From assembly GCA_934418125.1 (NCBI GenBank), contig CAKRWT010000053.1:1-11443 (forward strand): a stretch of 11,443 bases of DNA. The letters run 5' to 3'. The stretch comes from an uncultured Lachnospiraceae bacterium (lineage in GTDB: Bacteria > Bacillota > Clostridia > Lachnospirales > Lachnospiraceae). A program made the position numbers and the translations under genes. Positions 5,410-11,443 of the stretch are shown in pieces. Under the pieces are notes generated by a model. That model saw only the letters and a program-made list of their open reading frames with translations. It was not told where the DNA came from and did not search any database. Each line of letters opens with the position of its first letter. The first letter of the stretch is position 1.

Positions 5410-6606
5410 ATGAAAAAAATATCGCTCCAGTGGAGACTGACAATCCTTACTACTGTACTGATTACCATATTGTGCGGATGTCTTACATTTTTCTTATATC
5501 GGAACGGCGTCTATTATTTTGATACGCTTCAGGAAACTGTCACAGTTCAAGGCATATCACCGGAAGCGGTGTACATTGATATTCCGGATAATGAATGGGA
5601 AGACTTTGTGGCGCAGTTTGCTACGAAGGTTTTTAATTCCAAATCAGATTATAGAAACAGAAGTCTTCTGATTACTGCTGTTGTAGCACTGTTTGGCGGT
5701 GCAATGACGTATTTTATCAGCGGGCAGGCATTGAAACCACTCAAAAAATTTTCGGAGACAGTAGAAAAGGTTCAGATACAAAATCTGACGGATTATACAA
5801 TTGAAGAAAATAAAATTGCAGAGTTGGACAGACTCCGTACTTCTTATAACAAGATGCTTTTGCGGCTTTCGGAATCTTTTGAAGCACAACGCCAGTTTAC
5901 CGGAAACGCGGCCCATGAGCTACGGACTCCTCTGGCGTTAATCCAAACACAACTGGACCTCTATCATTCAGCAGAAAATCAAGCAGACTGGAATGCTGCG
6001 CAAGAGACAATCCAAATGGTAACAGAGCAAAACGAGCGTCTCAGCAAATTGGTCAAAACACTCCTGGATATGAGCGAGTTACAAACAATAGCACGCAATG
6101 ACAAGATTGAACTTTTCGGACTTATTGAGGAAGTACTGACAGATTTGGACCCACTGGCCCAGGAAAAAGGGGTTGTGCTAGTACAGGAATCACAACGCAA
6201 CGCTGGCAAGAAAGATGAAAATGCAAACAAGGAGCTGGTGATGACTGGTAGTGATATATTACTCTATCGGATGCTTTATAACCTTGTTGAAAATGCGATT
6301 AAATATAATCATGCTGGTGGAAAAGTTACAGTATCAGCAACACAAACAGAACATGACGTTGTTCTGACAATTGCAGATACCGGAAAGGGAATTGATGAAG
6401 CATACCGGGAGAAGATTTTCGAACCATTCTTCCGGGTAGATAAGGCAAGAAGCCGGGAAATGGGCGGTGTAGGTCTTGGACTGGCACTGGTACGCGAAGT
6501 AGTGCGGGCACACGATGGAACAATTGAAGTTCATCCAAACAAGGACGGCGGCACGATATTTGAAATTAGAATAAATATGACAAGATTTCTCAAAATATCA
6601 AGATGA
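5410..6606 (+). CDS. Membrane sensor histidine kinase
   Basis: This roughly 398-residue class I kinase is the partner of the preceding regulator. From the chosen ATG, a first membrane helix spans about 9-30, a short outer loop of some 55 residues about 31-84, and a second helix about 85-105. A HAMP-like linker, the HisKA box AAHELRTPL (His169) and the ATPase domain follow: N-box NLVENAIKYN (Asn295), DTGKGI, EPFFR and GVGLGLAL. All catalytic boxes are intact. An ATG at 5395 overlaps the regulator stop as ATGA, but AGGAAAG nine bases before 5410 favours the later start. The only two cysteines in the protein form a CGC pair inside the first membrane helix, which suggests thiol or redox sensing in view of the divergent operon. 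The true signal is unknown. Confidence 0.9.
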   Translation: MKKISLQWRLTILTTVLITILCGCLTFFLYRNGVYYFDTLQETVTVQGISPEAVYIDIPDNEWEDFVAQFATKVFNSKSDYRNRSLLITAVVALFGGAMTYFISGQALKPLKKFSETVEKVQIQNLTDYTIEENKIAELDRLRTSYNKMLLRLSESFEAQRQFTGNAAHELRTPLALIQTQLDLYHSAENQADWNAAQETIQMVTEQNERLSKLVKTLLDMSELQTIARNDKIELFGLIEEVLTDLDPLAQEKGVVLVQESQRNAGKKDENANKELVMTGSDILLYRMLYNLVENAIKYNHAGGKVTVSATQTEHDVVLTIADTGKGIDEAYREKIFEPFFRVDKARSREMGGVGLGLALVREVVRAHDGTIEVHPNKDGGTIFEIRINMTRFLKISR

Positions 6607-6663
6607 CCCGATAACATGATTTTGCTCTCATATCATGTTATCGAGTCATCGATGAGTCTTTTT
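6602..6663. terminator. Long hairpin between convergent genes
   Basis: Bases 6602-6620 and 6632-6650 pair over 19 positions with one mismatch around an 11-base loop. The stem includes the kinase stop codon. Five T residues follow on the plus strand at 6659-6663, after an 8-base gap, so it is an imperfect terminator for the two-component operon and may also stop the convergent glucosidase transcript. The stretch 6647-6656 (TCATCGATGA) is itself palindromic and could refold. Confidence 0.6.
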
Positions 6664-6696
6664 ATGGAATCACTGCGTCTCCATAGAATAACATTT

Positions 6697-8238
6697 CTAT
6701 ATTTTCACAAACCCTGCTGAATTCGCTGCAACCGTAACCTTTCCCTCCTCCAGCACTACTGGCTGCCCAAAGGAATAGATACTCTCGCCGTTCTTTCCTT
6801 CCTCGCAGGCAAAGGAAACTTCTTTCTCGGAAGGATTGATATAAACCAGTATCTTTTCTTCCTCATTCTCTCGCACATAGGCAAGAGGATATTGCCTCTC
6901 CGCGGCACAGACAAATCGGATGTCTGCCAGACTCTGTAAGGCACTGTGCTGCTGTCTTATGGTTATCAGTTTGTGTACTTCGTTCCACAGGGAATCCTTG
7001 TCTTCCATGGACTTTGCCACTGTCGGTCTGTCATCGCTTTCATCCTGTCTGATATAGAGCATATCACTGGCAGCACTGCTGAATCCGGCGTTTACAGAAT
7101 CATCCCACTGCATTGGGGAGCGGGACCCGGTTCTTTCATAGCCGCCCTCTACGGAGGTCAGTCCTTCCACATAGCGCATACCGATTTCATCTCCATAATA
7201 AATGAAAGGTGCTCCCGGCATGGATAATAAAAAGGCGAAGGCTATCTTTGCCTTATCTCCGTGAACGGTTTTTGCCAGTCGAATCATATCATGATTGCCG
7301 GAAGGGATACAGATAAGTCCTTTTCTTTCAGACTTTTCATAGTTTTCCATATATTTCTTTACGAAAGCGGATGCATCTCCGTTTCCTGCGAAGAAAGGGT
7401 TTTCACAGCGGAACAGGTCATTGTAATGGGACGGTCCGAAATGCAGCAGGAAATCCATATGGAAACCACCCTGCAAGGACTTGTCCGGTTCTCCCCACTC
7501 AGAAACCATAGCTGCCTCCGGAAACTTATCATTCAGAAAATCACGGATTTCTTTCCATAACTGAATAGTTCCTTTTCCCTCTTTATCATTTTTAACAAGA
7601 GAACCCGCCATGTCCACCCGGAAGCCATCACAGCCTAAGGAAAGCCAGAAGCTCATGATATTCATAAGTTCTTTTACGGTAGCCCTTGGACCTTCTGCCC
7701 CTACCGGCTGCTGCCAGGATGCCTCCGGTTTATAGAATCCATAGTTTAAAGCCGGCTGATGGGAAAAGAAGTTTACCATACAGGAACCGTCCCTGTCAGA
7801 AATACCACGGATACAGCCATAATCTGCAGGAGATTCCCAGATACTGTCTGTCCACACATAACGGTCAGTAAACTCATTCTTTTCAGCTTTCATGGACTCT
7901 TTAAACCATTTATGTTCCACACTGGTATGTCCCGGAACCAAATCCAGTAAAATGTGCATGCCTCGCTCATGGACTGCCTCAAAAAGTTTTTTCAAATCTG
8001 CATTGGTTCCATACCGGGGTGCCGCCTTATAATAATCTGCCACATCATACCCTGCATCCCCAAAGGGAGACTCGAAGCAGGGATTCATCCAGATTGCATT
8101 GCAGCCAAGCGTCTGGATATAATCAAGCTTCTCTATAATTCCCTGAAAATCCCCAATACCATCTGCGTTGGTATCCAGAAAGGATTGTGGATATATTTCA
8201 TAGAAAATTGCGTTATCTAACCATGCCGGATGTGTCAT
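6697..8238 (-). CDS. GH13 family alpha-glucosidase-like glycoside hydrolase
   Basis: This 513-residue cytoplasmic enzyme has no signal peptide. The (beta/alpha)8 motifs are in order: WLDNAIFYEIYPQSF at the N-terminus, region I LLDLVPGHTS (His104), region II GFRVDMA (nucleophile Asp209), region III MVSEWGEP (acid/base Glu247) and region IV PSGNHD (Asp317). RSPMQWDDSVNAGFS (about 373-387) is typical of oligo-1,6-glucosidase, alpha-glucosidase and trehalulose-type enzymes. A small beta domain closes the protein (about 430-513). It probably hydrolyses short alpha-glucosides such as isomaltose or maltose; exact specificity cannot be read off. GGAGGA lies seven bases before the ATG at 8238, whereas the ATG at 8253 has no site, so 8238 is chosen. 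No sugar transporter or regulator lies nearby, and it is 202 bases after rsgA, so co-transcription is uncertain. Confidence 0.85.
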   Translation of the reverse strand: MTHPAWLDNAIFYEIYPQSFLDTNADGIGDFQGIIEKLDYIQTLGCNAIWMNPCFESPFGDAGYDVADYYKAAPRYGTNADLKKLFEAVHERGMHILLDLVPGHTSVEHKWFKESMKAEKNEFTDRYVWTDSIWESPADYGCIRGISDRDGSCMVNFFSHQPALNYGFYKPEASWQQPVGAEGPRATVKELMNIMSFWLSLGCDGFRVDMAGSLVKNDKEGKGTIQLWKEIRDFLNDKFPEAAMVSEWGEPDKSLQGGFHMDFLLHFGPSHYNDLFRCENPFFAGNGDASAFVKKYMENYEKSERKGLICIPSGNHDMIRLAKTVHGDKAKIAFAFLLSMPGAPFIYYGDEIGMRYVEGLTSVEGGYERTGSRSPMQWDDSVNAGFSSAASDMLYIRQDESDDRPTVAKSMEDKDSLWNEVHKLITIRQQHSALQSLADIRFVCAAERQYPLAYVRENEEEKILVYINPSEKEVSFACEEGKNGESIYSFGQPVVLEEGKVTVAANSAGFVKI

Positions 8239-8440
8239 AAGCTGTTCCTCCATCTTTTGTATTGTTTTAGAGTTACTAATATGATATCGTACCCTTATCA
8301 GATAATCTAGCAGTATTTTGAAGAAACTTTTTGCAAATTTATTTTTTCTTCCCAGAACGCACCATCTTACTACTGGTATCCAGGATAGTATTTTATACAG
8401 CAGCAGACTGCCCGCAAAAGCAGCTATTGATGGGAGTTTT
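8239..8440. other. Spacer between rsgA and the GH13 gene
   Basis: I see no clear terminator for rsgA and no convincing promoter for the GH13 gene here. The GH13 frame stays open upstream to a TAA at 8452-8454 (71 codons), but apart from the ATG at 8253 it holds no ATG, GTG or TTG in frame. Its translation includes a hydrophobic piece (LPSIAAFAGSLLLYKIL) and a basic stretch, possibly a degraded membrane protein or chance. Confidence 0.4.
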
Positions 8441-9319
8441 CTAGTATCTTTTTATTTCTTTTAATTCCTGATACAGTACCTTGTAATTATCATATCGTAC
8501 CTGGCTGATTTTTCCTTCTGCCACTGCATCCTTTACGCCGCAGGATGGTTCACTGATGTGGGCACAGCCGCTGAATTTACAATAGGGCTCATACTGTACG
8601 AATTCCGGGTAATAGGTTCCCAGTTCTTCCTTAGTTATCTCGGAAATATCCAGGGAAGTAAATCCCGGCGTATCTACAATATAGGTATTCTCCCCCAGGG
8701 CAATTATCTCGGAATGTCTGGTGGTATGCTTTCCCCGCTCAATCTTGCGGCTGATATCCCCGGTTTCCATCTGGGCTTTTGGTGCAAGCTGATTGATAAG
8801 GGATGACTTCCCGACTCCACTGGGTCCGGCTACTGTAGTGGTTTTACCTGTTAACAGTTCTTTTACCTGCTCCAGTCCTTCCTGCTCCAGGGCACTGATA
8901 AACAGCACCTGATAGCCACAAGTCTCGTAAGCTTTGCGCAAGGCTTCCTTTTCTTCAAGGGTTGCGATATCCTGTTTGTTAAAACAGATAATGGTCGGTA
9001 AATTCTGCCTCTCCATCCGGATTAAGAAACGATCTAACAGATTAAAATTCGGATTGGGCTTTACAATAGCAAAGATAATCAGTGCCTGGTCTACATTTGC
9101 CACCGCAGGACGGATTAAAGCACTTTTTCGTGGTAAAATTTCCCGGATATTCCCCAGCATTTCCGCTTCATCCAGAATATCCACTTCCACGTCATCTCCC
9201 ACCAGGGGTTTCGTATGATTTTTTCTGAAAATTCCTTTTGCCTTACATTCATATACACCATAGCTTTCTACATGAACGTAATAGAAACCGGCAATTCCCT
9301 TTATGATTTTTCCCTGCAT
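8441..9319 (-). CDS. rsgA: Ribosome small subunit-dependent GTPase A
   Basis: This is a 292-residue GTPase that acts late in 30S ribosomal subunit maturation. An N-terminal OB-fold (about 1-65) is followed by a circularly permuted GTPase core in the order G4-G5-G1-G2-G3: FNKQD (114-117), ISAL, GPSGVGKSS (165-173), GKHTTR (196-201) and DTPG (216-219). The C-terminal zinc-binding set is Cys247, Cys252, His254 and Cys260. All key residues are present and the length is usual. AGGGA lies just before the ATG. It follows prkC by 34 bases on the same strand, the conserved Firmicutes order (prpC-prkC-rsgA), so it is almost certainly co-transcribed with it. The rpe and thiN genes that often follow are not here. 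Confidence 0.96.
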   Translation of the reverse strand: MQGKIIKGIAGFYYVHVESYGVYECKAKGIFRKNHTKPLVGDDVEVDILDEAEMLGNIREILPRKSALIRPAVANVDQALIIFAIVKPNPNFNLLDRFLIRMERQNLPTIICFNKQDIATLEEKEALRKAYETCGYQVLFISALEQEGLEQVKELLTGKTTTVAGPSGVGKSSLINQLAPKAQMETGDISRKIERGKHTTRHSEIIALGENTYIVDTPGFTSLDISEITKEELGTYYPEFVQYEPYCKFSGCAHISEPSCGVKDAVAEGKISQVRYDNYKVLYQELKEIKRY

Positions 9320-9353
9320 AAATTCCCTAACTACACTTTTCCTGAAATTCTCT

Positions 9354-11443
9354 CTATTCCTGTGTAAAGTTTATCTCTCTGGTTACTACTTTCTGCTTGG
9401 AAGTAGCTGCTGTGGTAACGGTCTCTCCCGTTTCCGGGTCTGTGGTAGTCGTTGCCTCTGTCTCCACATTAAACACATAGGTTATGGTTCCTGTGGCAGA
9501 CTTGATTCCGGTATAATTGACTGCCACCGGAAAAGAAGTCGTCTGGGTACTGAGAAGCTGGGTTCCGTCTGCTGTCGTCACCGTTACCGACACATTCATA
9601 CCACTGCGGTACTCTGCATCCTCAGTAGGAGCTGTAATCCCTTCAGAATACCGGTACGTTACCTGGGCCGGGCCGGTACTGATACGGATATCCACTGCCG
9701 TTCCTTTTTCTACATAGGTTCCAACTGAATAACTCTGATAACATACTTTATCCTGTAACGAAGCATCCTCGTTCGTTACCTGGGTCACATTTCCAACCGT
9801 CAGTCCACTCTCTGTCAGGCTTGCCATAGCATCCATTTCTTCCAGTCCGACTACATTAGGAACACTGACCTTATTATTCTCTTCTCCCTGGCTGACCGTA
9901 AGCGTAATCGTTGCCCCTTTCGGCGCACTGCTTTCCGCTTCCGGCGTCTGGGATATCACATAACCGCTCTGGACGTTGGCATTATAGCTTTGGGTAACCG
10001 TTACTACAAAACCTTCCTTTTCCAGAATCGAGGTTGCCTCTGCCTGGGATTTTCCAGTCACGGAAGGAACGGTAATCCCTTCTGAACTTTGTGCTACCGT
10101 AAGCTGTATTACCGTATCCTTTGGTAACATAATGCCTTCCTGCGCACTGGCACGAAGCACGGTTCCTTCTGCATAATTAGTATTTTCTTCATATTTAATC
10201 TCCGGGGTCAGTCCCAGTTCCAGTAAAGCCTTCTTGGCATCATCTACGTTCATGCCAACCACTTTTATCATCTCTACCTGTTCTGTAGACTCCTGCGTTG
10301 TATCTTTCCCATCAGAAGAACCAAAATGGAAGATTCCTACGGCACGACCAATCAGGAATATAATGATAGAGCCGATTAACAGAGCTGCTACAATGGCAAG
10401 GATTGTGGTAATCTTCTCCATTTTCGGGTCATAATCCTCGTCATCTTCATCATCGTCCCAGTCTTCGTCCTCCTCATCCTCTTCTTCGTCTTCTTCCTGA
10501 TAAGCGCGGATACGGTCTTTCTTTAATCGCATTGCCTGATCCATGGAATCTCTCCGGTCAGACTGTCTTTTAATCTGTACCATATCCTTATCGGTAATCA
10601 TCCTGGTGGAAGCTTCCTCATCCGGGTCGACCATTTTGACAAAATCTTCATCCGGGTTGATAAGGGACTGTTTCAAATCTACGATTAACTCTGCCATGGA
10701 CTGATATCTTCTGTCCGGACTCTTCTGACAACATTTATATACAATCTGCTCCACACTGATTGGAATCTCCGGTACATAATCTCTCGGAGATGGTAATTCT
10801 TCCTGAATATGTTTGATGGCTATGGCCACTGTGGTTTCCCCATTAAAAGGAACCCTGCCGGTCAGCATTTCGAACATAGTAATACCCAGCGAATAAATAT
10901 CACTCTTCTCATCGCTGTAGCCACCCCTTGCCTGTTCCGGGGAAGTGTAATGGACAGACCCCATCACATTGGAAGTAATCGTATTGCTGGTTGCCGCCTT
11001 GGCAATACCAAAATCGGTTACCTTAACCTTACCTTCTTTGGAAATAATAATATTCTGTGGCTTAATATCACGATGAATAATATGATTATTATGAGCCGCT
11101 TCAATTCCCATCGAAACCTGAATAGCAATACTGATGGCTTCCTTTACAGAAAGTCTTGCCTTCTTTTCAATATATTTTTTTAAGGTAATGCCCTCTACTA
11201 ACTCCATTACGATGTAGTAGATGCCACCCTCTTCTCCAACATCATATACATTGACGATATTCGGATGCATCAGACCTGCTGCTGCCTGTGCCTCTACCCG
11301 GAATTTGGATACAAAATTTGCATTCTCACTAAATTCCTGTTTTAACACCTTAACTGCCACAAAACGATTCAATTTATGGTCTTTTGCCTTGTAAACATCC
11401 GCCATGCCGCCGGATCCGATTTTGGATATTATTTCATATCTGT
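9354..11443 (-). CDS. prkC: PASTA-domain Ser/Thr protein kinase PrkC/Stk1 (5' end off the window)
   Basis: This membrane kinase senses peptidoglycan fragments and adjusts growth, cell-wall synthesis and, in spore formers, germination. Counting from the first visible codon (the 5' frame is open to the edge, so about ten residues are missing): GSGGMADVYKA is the glycine loop, Lys31 binds ATP, HRDIKPQN gives catalytic Asp125, DFGIA is at 143-147 and TSPEQARG closes the activation segment. A juxtamembrane stretch with a run of Asp/Glu (about 316-336) precedes one membrane helix (about 345-368). Three PASTA repeats follow (about 390-451, 454-519 and 523-591), each with the 'V-P-x-V-x-G' or a related opening, then a 104-residue Thr-rich beta-like tail. 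It heads the transcript that includes rsgA; its phosphatase gene prpC is expected just outside the window. Confidence 0.95.
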   Translation of the reverse strand, partial: RYEIISKIGSGGMADVYKAKDHKLNRFVAVKVLKQEFSENANFVSKFRVEAQAAAGLMHPNIVNVYDVGEEGGIYYIVMELVEGITLKKYIEKKARLSVKEAISIAIQVSMGIEAAHNNHIIHRDIKPQNIIISKEGKVKVTDFGIAKAATSNTITSNVMGSVHYTSPEQARGGYSDEKSDIYSLGITMFEMLTGRVPFNGETTVAIAIKHIQEELPSPRDYVPEIPISVEQIVYKCCQKSPDRRYQSMAELIVDLKQSLINPDEDFVKMVDPDEEASTRMITDKDMVQIKRQSDRRDSMDQAMRLKKDRIRAYQEEDEEEDEEDEDWDDDEDDEDYDPKMEKITTILAIVAALLIGSIIIFLIGRAVGIFHFGSSDGKDTTQESTEQVEMIKVVGMNVDDAKKALLELGLTPEIKYEENTNYAEGTVLRASAQEGIMLPKDTVIQLTVAQSSEGITVPSVTGKSQAEATSILEKEGFVVTVTQSYNANVQSGYVISQTPEAESSAPKGATITLTVSQGEENNKVSVPNVVGLEEMDAMASLTESGLTVGNVTQVTNEDASLQDKVCYQSYSVGTYVEKGTAVDIRISTGPAQVTYRYSEGITAPTEDAEYRSGMNVSVTVTTADGTQLLSTQTTSFPVAVNYTGIKSATGTITYVFNVETEATTTTDPETGETVTTAATSKQKVVTREINFTQE

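Noticed and set aside
4964..5443. 159-codon minus-strand frame opposite the response regulator and kinase start
   Set aside because: It is fully antisense to two intact conserved genes and its translation shows no domain-like pattern.
8239..8253. Start of the GH13 gene at the ATG of 8253
   Set aside because: No ribosome binding site precedes it; GGAGGA within these very codons serves the ATG at 8238, where the usual family N-terminus begins.
9354..9728. Plus-strand frames opposite the PrkC tail
   Set aside because: They are antisense shadows of the Thr-rich C-terminal region, and codon composition supports the minus strand.

Overview
The window looks like a gut Clostridia chromosome, most likely Lachnospiraceae. 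The evidence is the Firmicutes-type prkC-rsgA pair, the AGGAGG-type ribosome binding sites, the moderate-to-low GC content, and a redox cluster whose CXXC microprotein resembles the Clostridioides CD1871A family. Family names come from recognition of the translated sequence; no database search was run.

Layout. Positions 1-2600 are an AT-rich, eroded accessory region: a ribosome binding site for a gene off the left edge, a frameshifted small gene, a short plus-strand DNA-binding-like remnant ending in a terminator, and the ruins of a type I restriction locus (hsdR tail with an internal stop, hsdS tail fused to an unrelated N-terminus, and a fic fragment lacking both ends). Among these ruins sits an apparently intact minus-strand pair: a DUF3990 ADP-ribosyltransferase-like protein (1261-1722) and a 153-residue partner (800-1261). 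They overlap by one base, each has a strong ribosome binding site, and an extended -10 promoter lies upstream. At about 2580-2602 this debris abuts the 3' end of a TlpA-like gene.

Positions 2602-6606 form one functional unit. The minus strand carries, in transcription order, a 46-residue CXXC membrane microprotein (4473-4613), a polytopic 4Fe-4S membrane protein (3596-4489) and a TlpA-type thiol-redox lipoprotein (2602-3546). The plus strand carries, divergently, an OmpR-type response regulator and its sensor kinase (4718-6606). The two -10 elements share bases at 4681-4690, and a 12-bp tandem repeat lies beside them. The likely logic is that the two-component pair senses an envelope or thiol-redox condition and controls electron delivery through the membrane ferredoxin protein to the extracytoplasmic thioredoxin-fold lipoprotein.

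Positions 6697-11443 are all minus strand: a GH13 alpha-glucosidase-like enzyme, the ribosome-assembly GTPase RsgA, and the PASTA-domain Ser/Thr kinase PrkC, which runs off the right edge about ten codons short of its start. A large hairpin at 6602-6663 separates the convergent kinase and glucosidase genes. I saw no tRNA, rRNA, CRISPR array or complete insertion sequence.
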